Shown piece after piece: positions 1-8,900 of a stretch of DNA of 58,830 nt. A program made the translations under genes and the position numbers. The DNA comes from Cohnella fermenti (GTDB lineage Bacteria > Bacillota > Bacilli > Paenibacillales > Paenibacillaceae): NCBI RefSeq assembly GCF_004801405.1, contig NZ_SSOB01000053.1, positions 1-58,830 of the forward strand. The letters run 5' to 3'. The stretch's first letter is position 1, and each line of letters starts with the position of its first letter. Below the pieces are notes generated by a model. It was not told the origin of the DNA. It made no database searches and worked only from the letters and a program-made list of their open reading frames with translations.

Positions 1-135
1 CGGAGGCCCTCGAGCCATTTATGCCGTGGTCCGAGCAGCTTCCGGCAGAATGCCGGATGCCCCAATCCAAGTAAAAGCTTAGTCGAATCTCGCTCCCATC
101 GCCAGGTGGGGGCTATTTGACGCTTACCTGGTAAT
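1..135 (+). mobile_element. Possible right end of an IS200/IS605-type (TnpB) element
   Basis: Two hairpins follow each other: TCCGGCA-GAA-TGCCGGA at about 44-60, and a longer G:U-containing one, CTCCCATC-GCCA-GGTGGGGG, at about 91-110, just before GCTATTTGAC. Strong hairpins close to an abrupt change in base composition resemble the right end and guide-RNA scaffold of TnpB-carrying elements. The third forward frame is open from the window edge and stops at TAA (72-74), ending ...CRMPQSK; it could be the C-terminus of a transposon protein. The body of the element lies outside the window, so the family assignment is inference from structure only. An unrelated hairpin-rich intergenic sequence is possible. 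Confidence 0.25.
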
Positions 136-459
136 GGCAAAACTGCCGGGGAATTAGAAAGAAAACTCCCACAGTTTTTAATAGAAGAGCAAATAGATAA
201 TTCTAAAAAAACAATTTTCGCAGAAATTATGAGAAAGCTAAGAAATAAAATAGCTCATGGGGATTTTAAGTCCGTGCAATGCTTATTAAATCAGTATCGT
301 GATGAATTTATGGTTAATTACCAATACGACGAATTTGAATACAGTATAGAAAATTGGACTTATCTTAACATCTGTTGCAAGTTGGATTTGATACTGAATG
401 AGATTGTATGGCAACTCCTTACTGATAAGAATAAAATGCGAATACTTCAGCACTCATAG
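121..459 (+). pseudogene. 5'-truncated HEPN-like protein fragment
   Basis: The frame is open from a TGA at 118-120 to the TAG at 457-459. The first ATG is at 229, but protein-like sequence (GELERKLPQFLIEEQ, 17 residues downstream of nothing recognisable as a start) extends upstream of it, so the 76-residue ATG-initiated reading is probably the tail of a longer protein. RNKIAHG fits the Rx4-6H motif of HEPN-family ribonuclease or antitoxin-like domains, which are common in toxin-antitoxin and abortive-infection genes. Base composition is far more AT-rich than the rest of the window. I infer a gene cut at its 5' end by the element ending near 120. A short intact HEPN gene starting at 229 is the alternative, but no ribosome binding site is visible there. 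Confidence 0.45.
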
Positions 460-468
460 GGAAGAAAA

Positions 469-576
469 TTAATTTGTATTCATAGCGGTCTTATCCCATT
501 GTCTTCGCACAGCATCAGGGAAACTCACTGTATACATGACCAGAACGCCCAGCAAACTCAGTCCCAGCAAGGCTTT
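469..576 (-). other. Short open frame with a hydrophobic segment, possible gene remnant
   Basis: On the minus strand a 35-codon frame between a TAG and a TAA reads KALLGLSLLGVLVMYTVSF and then a charged tail ending in NTN. It looks like one membrane segment with a cytoplasmic end. There is no convincing start codon or ribosome binding site. Like the HEPN fragment it sits in the AT-richer scar beside ssrA, so it may be the 3' end of a decayed gene. I do not recognise the family. Confidence 0.2.
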
Positions 577-615
577 CTAACCGCAATACACACCACAATA
601 AGCCCATAAAACACA

Positions 616-638
616 GAAAAACCACCTCACGAGGTGGT
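616..638 (-). terminator. Rho-independent terminator beside the duplicated ssrA end
   Basis: ACCACCTC-AC-GAGGTGGT forms an 8-bp stem; read on the minus strand it is followed by TTTTTC. It lies 13 bases beyond the partial ssrA copy at 652, matching the position of the terminator beyond the real ssrA, as if the pair had been duplicated together. Confidence 0.6.
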
Positions 639-651
639 CTCACTGATGGTA

Positions 652-671
652 TTGGTGGAGCCTAGGGGAGT
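652..671 (-). repeat. Imperfect copy of the ssrA 3' terminus (attachment-site-like repeat)
   Basis: TTGGTGGAGCCTAGGGGAGT matches 19 of 20 bases of the real ssrA 3' end at 862-881. A second block, GTCGAACCCCTGTCC at 774-788, repeats the tmRNA T-arm at 881-895 exactly. Read on the minus strand, the duplicated T-arm and acceptor are separated by about 100 bp of other sequence. The 3' end of ssrA is a well-known integration target for genomic islands, so this looks like the scar of one or more insertions. Confidence 0.6.
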
Positions 672-830
672 ATATGATTCCTCATTTTACTTGCTGACGA
701 AGCCAATCCATCGAAGTAGAGCTTAGCGGTAGAATCAGATGCCGTACTCCTCCGCTTCGCTCCGTCCGTGCGGTCGAACCCCTGTCCTCCTTCGGAGTGG
801 GGCGCCTCCCAACACCTTCTCCACCAAAGC

Positions 831-860
831 AAAAACCCGACCTCACGCGGTCGGGTTTTT
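831..860 (-). terminator. Rho-independent terminator of ssrA
   Basis: AAAAACCCGAC-CTCACGCG-GTCGGGTTTTT forms a stem with A- and T-runs on both sides, so it can act in either direction. It starts two bases beyond the encoded CCA end of ssrA. Confidence 0.85.
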
Positions 861-861
861 C

Positions 862-881
862 TTGGTGGAGCCGAGGGGAGT
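862..881 (-). repeat. ssrA 3' end copy, partner of the repeat at 652-671
   Basis: This is the intact member of the attachment-site-like pair; it covers the CCA end, acceptor strand and start of the T-arm of tmRNA. An additional CTCCACCAA at 820-828 is the inverted counterpart of TTGGTGGAG here, flanking the terminator. Confidence 0.6.
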
Positions 882-1227
882 CGAACCCCTGTCCGAAGAC
901 AACGCCACACAGGCTTCTACGGGTGTAGTCACGGTTTTGATGTCACCCTAGAGGCCCCCCGTAACCGGGTCCCCTTCGGGTCAGCCTGATTGTCTTCTTC
1001 AGCTAGCCCCAGGCGGAGACTAGACAGCGTATCCCACTAAAGTTGAGCCCCTATCCCGCCACATGGGCGATGGAAGGTAGAAGCCGCATCACAGGTTATT
1101 AAGCTGCGAAAGCGAGTTGTTGTTTTTGGTTGCCAGTTAATTGGCTTTCCGCGTTGATGAAGCAGACGCAGCCCTACTACCCGCTACCCATGCTCGAACT
1201 ATCCCCGTCGAATCCATAAACGGCCCC
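863..1227 (-). ncRNA. ssrA: Transfer-messenger RNA (tmRNA)
   Basis: The RNA rescues stalled ribosomes and tags the unfinished protein for proteolysis, together with SmpB. The 5' acceptor GGGGCC (ending at 1227) pairs with GGCTCC before the encoded ACCA at 863, and the start carries the conserved GGATTCGAC-type core and T-arm GGGGTTCGACTCCCC. The tag frame ends ...GCTTTCGCAGCTTAA; with resume codon GGC the encoded peptide is GNQKQQLAFAA, whose hydrophobic LAFAA end fits ClpXP/ClpAP-type recognition. Length is 365 nt, normal for a one-piece tmRNA. smpB lies upstream on the same strand, the usual Bacillales arrangement. Confidence 0.95.
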
Positions 1228-1297
1228 GGATAGATGGTCGTCACCCGCGTCTTAGGCGGATGAGACGGAAGTGATGCTCTTGCATGAATGCTTACTT

Positions 1298-1306
1298 ATT
1301 ATAACA
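1298..1306 (-). promoter_or_regulatory. Probable ssrA promoter, extended -10
   Basis: On the minus strand TGTTATAAT gives a consensus -10 with the TG extension, about 70 bp upstream of the mature tmRNA 5' end. No good -35 is seen at 16-18 bp, which is acceptable for an extended -10 promoter. Confidence 0.45.
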
Positions 1307-1406
1307 CGTCTAAGACGGAATTACCGAAGTTCTTGCTGGGTGCGATGGCGAACTCTGCCCAAGCTTCCACTCTGGCCGCGCTGCCCTAATAACTCCATCA
1401 CTACTC

Positions 1407-1892
1407 TCAATAGCTGACCTTCTGCTTCTCCTTGAGAGCCCGCTGGATCTCGCGCTGGGCATCCTTCTTGGCCGCCACATCGCGCTTGTCGTAGTTCTTC
1501 TTGCCTCGGCCGAGGCCGATCAGGCATTTGGCATAGCCGTTGCGGGTGTATACCTTCAGCGGCACGATCGTATAGCCCTCCTGACGGGAGAGGCCGTACA
1601 GCTTATTGATCTGCACCTTGTGCATAAGCAGCTTGCGAGCGCGGGTCGGGTCCGTCGGATTGTGGCGGTTGCCCTGCTCGAATGGACTGATATGCATATT
1701 ATGCAGGAAAATCTCGCCGTTCCGAATCGTCGCGAAGGCATCGCCCATATTGGCCCGGCCGCCGCGAAGCGACTTGATCTCGGTGCCGGTGAGCACCATG
1801 CCCGCTTCGAAGGTGTCTTCGATGAAGTAGTCGTGGGACGCCTTCTTGTTCTGCGCGAGCGGCTTGTCGAAGGTGCTGTCCTTCTTGCCCAT
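1407..1892 (-). CDS. smpB: SsrA-binding protein SmpB
   Basis: SmpB binds the tRNA-like domain of tmRNA and brings it to stalled ribosomes for trans-translation. The 161-residue product has the full family length and signature blocks: the N-terminal NKKASHDYFIEDTFEAG, the TEIKSLR turn, FLHNMHISPFEQGN in the OB-fold, and the lysine-rich C-terminal tail (GKKNYDKRD onward) that folds in the mRNA channel. The ATG at 1892 is preceded by an AGAAGGGGA-like ribosome binding site at somewhat long spacing. ssrA follows on the same strand after about 180 bp. rnr, normally the next gene upstream in Bacillales, is here separated by a 4-kb insert. Confidence 0.97.
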   Translation of the reverse strand: MGKKDSTFDKPLAQNKKASHDYFIEDTFEAGMVLTGTEIKSLRGGRANMGDAFATIRNGEIFLHNMHISPFEQGNRHNPTDPTRARKLLMHKVQINKLYGLSRQEGYTIVPLKVYTRNGYAKCLIGLGRGKKNYDKRDVAAKKDAQREIQRALKEKQKVSY

Positions 1893-2020
1893 AATCCAAC
1901 TTCATCCCCTTCTACCGCGGTCATTCCGTCATCGGTCTCTCATTATATCACGTCCGCCCAGGCAAGAACAACTGCTCCCCTCTACCCCGGGATAGAGACG
2001 GAACCGGACAGGATAAGCTA

Positions 2021-2037
2021 TAGTATACGGGTATACC
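2021..2037. promoter_or_regulatory. Dyad upstream of the two-component operon
   Basis: GTATACGGGTATAC (2023-2036) consists of two GTATAC palindromes around GG, 33 bp upstream of the kinase start. It may be a binding site for the NarL-type regulator encoded downstream or may overlap a -10 element (TATAGT). Function is inferred from position only. Confidence 0.35.
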
Positions 2038-2069
2038 AAGCTTGGCACAATCGGGAGGAGTCGCTGCGA

Positions 2070-3308
2070 ATGCTTCTTCAGCTTCTAGGATGGTCGCGCC
2101 ATCGCGCGCGATGGATGTACCTGTTTATTGGGGTAACCCTGATCATCCTGTATTCCCGCCATTCCGATATGCTCGATCGGTTAGGCTGGTTCGGGACCGC
2201 GGGGCTCCTTGCCAGCTTCCTCCTCTATCTGATCCTGAGAAAAAAACCGCGGGTGCTCCCGTTCGCCGCGCCTGCGCTTACTCTGGTCGTCACGGCTTAT
2301 TGCCTCGTCATGCACGGGATGGGGCTGACACAGAGCGATCTTCCGGCTTGGGTGCTCCTTGGGTTGCTGGCCTCCATGCCCCGATCTCATCTGAAGCTGT
2401 CGATCGGCTTAATTGCCTATACAGGTGGCGTTCTGCTGTACATCGATTACTCCGCCCCCTTCCCCTTCGTTGTCCTTATCGCGGTATTCGGGCTATACCT
2501 GGCCGTGCAGAGCGGGCAGGTGCGCAGGGAAGCGTATGAGCTGAACAAGCTGCGCCTGGAGGAGCTGGACCGCGCTTACTCCGAGCTGACACATGCGCAC
2601 GAAGAGCTGCAGGAGGCGCAGCTCGACTCCATGCGGTACGCGGCACTGGCCGAGCGGGCTTCCATTGCCAGGGACATTCACGACGGCCTGGGCCATCACT
2701 TGACGTCGTTAATTATTCAACTGCAAGCGATCGATCTGATGCTGCAAAAAGGCCACTCCGAGGAAGCCGATCAACGAGTTCGAGAAGCGCTCGATCTGTC
2801 CCGCGAAGGGATGAAGGAGGTGCGGCGCGCCGTGCGGGAGTGGTCGGAGGATGAGAGCATGCTCGGCCTGGCAGCGCTCAGGGGGCTCGTCTCCCGAGTG
2901 GAGGCTCGCTCCAAGCTCCGCTGCGAATGGGTTCAGGACGGCCCGATCTCGGATTGGCCCATCGGGACGAGCATTGCCCTGTACCGCGTCCTCCAAGAAA
3001 GCCTGACGAACGTGTTGAAGCACGCCCGGGCGAAGAACGTGACGGTTCGCCTGAGCGAGACCGAATCCTCGGTGGAACTAAGCATAACCGATGACGGAGA
3101 GTATCGCTCCTCCGATCCGCCCGAGCCGGGCTTCGGCTTGACCGGGATGCGGAAGCGCTGCCTCGAAGCCGGGGGAAGCTGCGAGTTCCTGCCACGAGCT
3201 GGCGGCGGCCTGACCGTTGTCGCGATCCTCCCGCTCCTCGAACCGGAGCCGGACATGCGCGCCCAAGAACTGCAACCCCAAGCGAAGGGAGTTCCCGATC
3301 ATCCATGA
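2070..3308 (+). CDS. Sensor histidine kinase, DesK/NarL (HisKA_3) class
   Basis: This membrane sensor would autophosphorylate on histidine and pass the phosphate to the regulator that follows. Four to six hydrophobic segments occupy residues about 14-145, a coiled region follows (150-195), and the H-box ERASIARDIHDGLGHHL has the phospho-acceptor His at about 204. LQESLTNVLKHA is the N-box and GFGLTGMRKR the ATP-lid G-box. I place the start at ATG 2070, behind GGGAGGA; the frame is open further upstream but across smpB on the other strand. The stop overlaps the next start (ATGA). Signal and target genes cannot be read; no transporter is adjacent on this strand. Confidence 0.85.
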   Translation: MLLQLLGWSRHRARWMYLFIGVTLIILYSRHSDMLDRLGWFGTAGLLASFLLYLILRKKPRVLPFAAPALTLVVTAYCLVMHGMGLTQSDLPAWVLLGLLASMPRSHLKLSIGLIAYTGGVLLYIDYSAPFPFVVLIAVFGLYLAVQSGQVRREAYELNKLRLEELDRAYSELTHAHEELQEAQLDSMRYAALAERASIARDIHDGLGHHLTSLIIQLQAIDLMLQKGHSEEADQRVREALDLSREGMKEVRRAVREWSEDESMLGLAALRGLVSRVEARSKLRCEWVQDGPISDWPIGTSIALYRVLQESLTNVLKHARAKNVTVRLSETESSVELSITDDGEYRSSDPPEPGFGLTGMRKRCLEAGGSCEFLPRAGGGLTVVAILPLLEPEPDMRAQELQPQAKGVPDHP

Positions 3309-4114
3309 CGAATCCGATTCCGCCCCAAGCGAATAATCCCGGGCAGGCGCCCGATCCGCTCTCCGCTGTCTCTGCTCCCGCTTCCCGGCCGAAGCTGCGA
3401 ATTGTCCTGGCCGATGACCAAGCGATGATTCGCCAGGGGCTCGCCTACATCCTGAACAGCCAGCCGGACATGCAAGTTGTCGGCGAAGCGGCGGACGGGC
3501 TTGAAGCGGTCGAGATCGTCCGCCGCCGCCTCCCGGATGTCATCCTTATGGACATCCGAATGCCGAATCGCGGCGGCATCGAGGCAACGGCCGACATTTT
3601 GCGCGAGCGTCCGAATGTCAAGGTGCTGCTGCTGACGACCTTCGATGTCGAGGACTACGTCTACGACGGAATTCGGGCCGGCGCGGTCGGCTACCTGCTC
3701 AAGGACTCCGACTCGAAGGACCTCGTCGAAGCGATCCGGCTGGCCGCCCAAGGCGCCGCGATCTACCGAACGGCGAGCGCCGGAGAGGCGCTGGCCCGGG
3801 CGATCGCCTTCGCGAGAACGGAACCGGTTGCCGATCCCGCCTTGAATACCGTCCCCTCGTCGCACTCAACCCTGGAGCCCTCCGGGGTCTCCGGTGTTTT
3901 TCCCCTACCGTATCAATTAGAACCTCTAACCGCCCGGGAGACGGAGGTGCTGCAACTGATGGCGTACGGCAAGAGAAACGCAGTGATCGCGCAGGAGCTT
4001 CACGTCTCGGAGGGAACGGTCAAGACCCATGTCCACGCCATTCTGCAGAAGCTCGGGGCCGAGGATCGCACTCAGGCCGTCGTCGCCGCCATTCGGGGAG
4101 GACTCGTCCGCTAA
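3305..4114 (+). CDS. NarL/LuxR-family response regulator
   Basis: This DNA-binding regulator is partner to the kinase whose gene it overlaps by 4 bp. After a proline-rich, probably flexible 29-residue leader comes a receiver domain (LRIVLADDQAMIRQG; phospho-acceptor Asp about 83 in VILMDIRMPN; conserved Lys in GYLLKDSDSKDL). A linker of about 40 residues precedes the LuxR-type helix-turn-helix (LTARETEVLQLMAYGKRNAVIAQ..., residues about 205-265, with VSEGTVKTHV as recognition helix). The leader and long linker make it larger (269 residues) than the usual 210-220. The regulon is unknown; the dyad at 2023 is a candidate autoregulatory site. Confidence 0.87.
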   Translation: MTNPIPPQANNPGQAPDPLSAVSAPASRPKLRIVLADDQAMIRQGLAYILNSQPDMQVVGEAADGLEAVEIVRRRLPDVILMDIRMPNRGGIEATADILRERPNVKVLLLTTFDVEDYVYDGIRAGAVGYLLKDSDSKDLVEAIRLAAQGAAIYRTASAGEALARAIAFARTEPVADPALNTVPSSHSTLEPSGVSGVFPLPYQLEPLTARETEVLQLMAYGKRNAVIAQELHVSEGTVKTHVHAILQKLGAEDRTQAVVAAIRGGLVR

Positions 4115-4137
4115 AGATCGCCTCCTCCTGCAATCGA

Positions 4138-4647
4138 TCAGGCCGTTCGAGTCGAGCGGACTCCCGTACGCGCCTTGCCCAACAATAGAATGCCCAGAAC
4201 CCGAGTCAGCAGCGTTGCAATCGTCATGGCGATGAACCCGGTTCCGATCATGTCGGGGCTAAGCTGGTGACGGACAAGGAAGCTCCCCACTTCCATCTGA
4301 TGGCTCTGCGCATAGTAAGCGAACGCAACCCGGAGGCCGAGCTCGAGCACCCACACGGCGAAGTACCCCCATCCCGCCTTCGTATACAGAACGCCGTTCT
4401 CTCCCCGTTCCAGACGCGTGGCCAGCACGAGCAGAGCACCGAAAACAACTCCGGCCAGAACGCAAAGCCCGAACGCCAGCAGGTTATGTCCGTCTTCCGG
4501 GAATCCGCCCAAGTATTGCCGCCCGACGACGACAGCCACGATAAACGGCATGACGATCCGGCGCGTCGTGAACGCCCTCTTGCCCATCTGAGTCCACACG
4601 GCGATCGCCAGAATCAGCAGTATCTCCAACCAGGTCGTTATTGTCAT
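4138..4647 (-). CDS. Small multi-pass membrane protein, CcdC/DUF1453-like
   Basis: The 169-residue product has about four hydrophobic segments and a charged TQMGKRAFTTRR loop after the first. The layout (short first helix, arginine-rich loop, then VLYTKAGWGYFAVWVLELGLR) resembles the CcdC/DUF1453 family, whose role is not settled. It is convergent with the response regulator, 23 bp away, so it is not part of that operon. The minus-strand terminator at 4798 separates it from pyrB, so it probably has its own promoter. The assignment rests on general resemblance. Confidence 0.5.
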   Translation of the reverse strand: MTITTWLEILLILAIAVWTQMGKRAFTTRRIVMPFIVAVVVGRQYLGGFPEDGHNLLAFGLCVLAGVVFGALLVLATRLERGENGVLYTKAGWGYFAVWVLELGLRVAFAYYAQSHQMEVGSFLVRHQLSPDMIGTGFIAMTIATLLTRVLGILLLGKARTGVRSTRTA

Positions 4648-4797
4648 GAATATTCGCTCCCCTTCGCTTCGGTAGTTTATCGACGCTTCTACCTTACCGC
4701 GAACGGGGCCCCGACCGCTTCTACCGACGGATGGAACTTGCCGAACCGCCGCTCGTTCTCCCTATACCTATAGATAGATCGCCTCGCCGGAACCAAC

Positions 4798-4822
4798 AAA
4801 AAAAAGCGCCCCTTCGGGCGCC
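4798..4822 (-). terminator. Terminator of pyrB
   Basis: GGCGCCCGAAGGGGCGC on the minus strand is followed by eight T residues; it lies 63 bp beyond the pyrB stop. Confidence 0.8.
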
Positions 4823-4836
4823 AAAGCTGAACTCAG

Positions 4837-4862
4837 CCTTAATCCTTAATCCTTAATCCTTC
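4837..4862. repeat. Tandem heptamer CCTTAAT x3
   Basis: Three perfect copies plus CCTT lie between the pyrB stop and its terminator. No function is evident. Confidence 0.7.
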
Positions 4863-4884
4863 AGCCGCTTTATCGTTGATCCGA

Positions 4885-5820
4885 TTAACGATTAATGCCC
4901 CTAAGCGCCTTATCCACCAAGGCCATCCGGACATACAGCCCGTTCCGTGCCTGACGGAAGTAGGCGGCTCTGGGATCGTTGTCGACCGAATCCGCAATCT
5001 CCCCTGCGCGCGGCAGCGGATGCAGCACGATGGACTTGTTCGGCATAAGCGACATCAGCTCTGCATCCACGATGAAGTGGCCGGACGCCTTCTCATACTC
5101 CTCCAACGACGGGAACCGCTCCTTCTGGATGCGCGTCTGATACAGCACGTCGATATCGCCCGCCACCGAATTCAGATCGCCCGACTCCGAGTAACGGATT
5201 CCCTTCTCGTCCATATATCTCTTTACATAGGAAGGGATACGGACGTTCTCCGGGGAGATGTAGAACACTTGCACGTCCTTGTAGTTCGCGAGGATGTAGC
5301 TCAGCGAGTGCACCGTCCGGCCGTAGGCGAGATCGCCGACCATCGCGATTCGCACGCCGTCAAGCTGGCCGATCTCCTTCTGGATCGTGTACGCGTCGAG
5401 CAGTGCCTGCGTCGGGTGCTCGCCCGCGCCGTCGCCCGCGTTGATGACCGGCACGTCCGCTACCGCCGCCGCGCGCTTCGCCGCTCCGATCTCCGTGTGG
5501 CGCATGACAATGACATCGCTGTAGCCGCTGATGATGCGGATCGTATCCTCAAGCGTCTCTCCCTTGATCGCCGACGAGAACTGCGCCGCATTCTCCGTCC
5601 CGATGACGCTCCCCCCCAGGCGGGACATCGCCGATTCGAAGCTCAGCCGCGTCCGCGTGCTCGCCTCGAAGAACAGCGTCGTCATGATCGCGCCCTGATG
5701 GCTCCGATTCCCGCCCGTCCGAACGACCTCTTCCATTCCCTTGGCGGCGGCGAACAGCTCGTCCAGCTCCGAGCGGCTGAACTGCTTCGCTCCCAGTACG
5801 TGATACAGCTTCGGGTTCAT
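4885..5820 (-). CDS. pyrB: Aspartate carbamoyltransferase catalytic chain
   Basis: This cytoplasmic enzyme condenses carbamoyl phosphate with aspartate, the first committed step of pyrimidine synthesis. The carbamoyl-phosphate loop FEASTRTRLSFESA, the HPTQALLD histidine motif and the LHPLPR aspartate-binding motif are intact, so it is an aspartate rather than an ornithine enzyme. ATG at 5820, behind GAAAGGATGG, gives 311 residues, the normal length; an ATG 11 codons upstream lacks a good ribosome binding site. It stands alone between rnr and the two-component genes, with its own terminator and no other pyr gene. No pyrI-like regulatory chain is adjacent. Because Bacillales usually carry pyrB inside the pyr operon, this may be a second copy. 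Confidence 0.93.
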   Translation of the reverse strand: MNPKLYHVLGAKQFSRSELDELFAAAKGMEEVVRTGGNRSHQGAIMTTLFFEASTRTRLSFESAMSRLGGSVIGTENAAQFSSAIKGETLEDTIRIISGYSDVIVMRHTEIGAAKRAAAVADVPVINAGDGAGEHPTQALLDAYTIQKEIGQLDGVRIAMVGDLAYGRTVHSLSYILANYKDVQVFYISPENVRIPSYVKRYMDEKGIRYSESGDLNSVAGDIDVLYQTRIQKERFPSLEEYEKASGHFIVDAELMSLMPNKSIVLHPLPRAGEIADSVDNDPRAAYFRQARNGLYVRMALVDKALRGINR

Positions 5821-5935
5821 CTTGTCCCATCCTTTCGTCCGTTGCCTAGACACACCATGTAATATCGTATCGGATACGCCCTTAAATGTAAATCCGATTT
5901 ATGCCCTGAACGAGGAGGAGAGGCGAGTCATGTGT

Positions 5936-5968
5936 AAAAAAAAGAGCCGTCCGGATTAGCCGGGCGAC
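5936..5968 (-). terminator. Terminator of rnr
   Basis: On the minus strand an imperfect stem (GTCGCCCGG with CCGGACGGC, loop TAAT) is followed by eight T residues. Confidence 0.75.
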
Positions 5969-5994
5969 CCTTGCTTAAGGCAATTGCTCTGAAG

Positions 5995-8900
5995 TTACTG
6001 TTGCGGTTCCGGCGACGGTGCGGCGGGCTTCTTCTTGCGGCGCTTGGGCTTCTTCGCGGCCGAAGCCTCGGAAGCTTGAGCCGGTGCGATGTCGGCCGCC
6101 GGTGCGACCAGCGCCGCCGGCTTCTTCGGCTTCTTCTTGCGCGGCTTGTTCGCGGCCGCGCCCGCATCCCCGGCGCCTGCCGTCGGAGCTGCGCCGGCCC
6201 TCGGCGCTCCGCCGCGCCTGCTGGCGCCGGAGCCCGTGCTGCGGCGTCCGCCGCCGAATTCGCCGCCGTCGTCATACCGGCGGCGCGCCGTCACCGGCAG
6301 GCCCCACATGTCGAGGGTGACGTTCTTGCCGCGCGGGGCCGCCGGCGGAACATAATCCGCCGAGTCCCGGTTGACCGGCCCGCCGTCGCGCGACATCGTC
6401 GCCTTAATCGGCTTCAGCCGGCCTTCGCCGATGATCTCCCCGCCGCTGAACACCGGCTTCTCCATCGCTGCGCGATCGAACCGCCCGCCGCCGCGGGAAT
6501 CGCGGCCGCGCTTCTTGCCGCCGCCCTCGCTGCCGCGGCGGCCTTGACCCTCGCCGCCCGCCTTCGGCTTCGCGGCGCCAGCGCCCGCGGCGGCAGCAGC
6601 CGAGCCGCCGCCTTCTGCCGCACCGCGCTTCGCGTCGTCCGGCGCGGCAATGCCCAGCGCGACCGACGCTTCGCTCCGGTCGCCTCCCTGGCCGCCGGCT
6701 TCGCCCCGGCCGCCCTTCTTGCGCTTGCGGCTGCGCCCGCCTACGCGCGTCTCGCCGGCGGCGCTCTCTGCCGCTCCGCCGCGCTCCTCTACAATCTCCA
6801 CGTTGTCCATGCCTCTTCCCCCACGTCGACCGTCAATACGACCGTTATTGTATCTATCCATCCTGCCATCTCTGGCCGTCTTCCCGACCCTTCCTGCCTT
6901 GCGCTTGCCGCGCGCGATGCCGCGGAAGGCTCCTCCGCCTCCGCCTCTCGCATCGATAAAGTTCATCTTGCCCGAGCGGCGCGGACGCATGTCCACCAAC
7001 TCGAAGTCGATGGCGTACTCGGCCATGTTTACCCGGCCGACCCGGATGCGAACCTCGTCGCCGATCCGGTACACCTTGCTCGTCCGCTCCCCGATGAGCG
7101 CCATATGCAGCTCATGGAAGTGGTAGTAGTCGTCCGACATGTCGCTCAGTCGGATGAGCCCCTCGACGGTATTCTCCAGCTCGACGAACATGCCGAAGCT
7201 CGTTACGCCGCTGATGATGCCGTCGAATTCCTCGCCGATCTTGTCCAGCATGAACTCGGCTTTCTTCAGCCGTTCCGTGTCGCGCTCCGCGTCCACCGCA
7301 AGCCGCTCGCGTTCCGAGGATTGCTGCGCGATGTCCGGCATCCGCACGGCCAGCGCCTCCATCCTCTCCTCCGGGAGCATGCCCCCGTTCTCGGCGACCT
7401 CGCGGATAATCCGGTGGATCACAAGGTCCGGATACCGGCGAATCGGCGACGTGAAGTGCGTGTAGAATTCCGCCGCCAGACCGAAGTGGCCGAGGCTCTG
7501 CGCGTCATACTTCGCCTGCTTCATCGAGCGCAGCATCATCGTGCTGAGCACGGTCTCTTCCTTCGTGCCTTTGATCTGCTCAAGCAGACTTTGAAGCGCC
7601 TGCGGATGCACCGAGTTGCCCTTGCCCTTCACCGCGTACCCGAAGTTCGCCGCGAACTGCATGAACGTCATCAGCTTCTCGCTGCTCGGCTCCTCGTGAA
7701 TCCGATACAGGAACGGCACCTTGAGCCAGTGGAAGTGCTCCGCCACCGTCTCGTTCGCCGCCAGCATGAATTCCTCGATGATCTGCTCCGCGACCGACCG
7801 CTCTCTTCTCACAATGTCGATCGGCTTGCCCTCGGCATCCACGATAACCTTCGACTCCTGGAAGTCGAAGTCGATCGCCCCGCGCCGCATTCGGCGCTGA
7901 CGCAGCGCCATGGCCAGCTCCTCCATCGTCCGGAACATCTCGACAAGAGGCGCATAGCGCTCCATCAGCTCGGGGTCCTGATCGACCAGGATTCTGCGCA
8001 CATTCGTGTACGTCATGCGCTCCGCCGTGCGGATAACGCTCGTGTAGATATCGTGGCGCACAACCCGCATCGTCGCCGGGTCGAACTCCATGTCGCAGGA
8101 CAGCGTCAGCCGGTCCACTTGCGGATTCAGCGAGCAGATTCCGTTCGACAGCCGGTGCGGCAGCATCGGAATCACCCGGTCGACCAGGTAGACGCTCGTC
8201 CCGCGGCTGTACGCCTCTTCGTCCAGCTTGGACTTCTCGGGAACGTAGTAGCCGACATCCGCGATGTGGACTCCGAGCAGCAAGTTGCCATTCTCCAACC
8301 GTTCCACGTTCACCGCATCGTCCAGATCCTTGGCGTCCTCGCCGTCGATCGTCACGATGGTGCGCCCGCGCAGGTCGCGCCGGCCTTGGGCCGCAATCTC
8401 TTCCTCCGAGATGGAGCTGGGAGCGTCCTCCGCTTCCTTCATCACCTCATCCGGGAAAACCTCCGGGAGCCCGTGCTTGCGAATAATGCTCAGGATGTCG
8501 ACGCCAGGGTCATCCTTATGCCCGAGAATCTCGACGATCTCGCCTTCGGCGGCCGAGCGGCCCTCCGGGTAGACGATAATGTTCGCGACGACCTTCTGCC
8601 CGGTTACCGCTCCCTTGAAGCTCTCCGGACGAATGAACAAGTCCTTGTTGATCCGCTTGTCGTCCGGAATGACGAAGCCGTAGCTCTCGTGGTTCTCGAA
8701 CACGCCGACAACCTGCGTCACCGCCCGCTTCACGATGCGGACGATCTCGCCTTCGAGACGCGTGCCGCCTTCGCTCTTGGACGTGACCCGGCCGAGCACC
8801 GTATCGCCGTTCATCGCGCCCTTCAGATCGTTCGCATGAATGTACAAGTCCGGATGATCCGCATCTTCCGGCAGGAGGAACGCGAAGCCCTTCGCATGGG

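Noticed and set aside
662..910. An 82-codon minus-strand frame next to ssrA
   Set aside because: It runs through the tmRNA 3' end, its terminator and the duplicated fragments; composition and position show it is not a gene.
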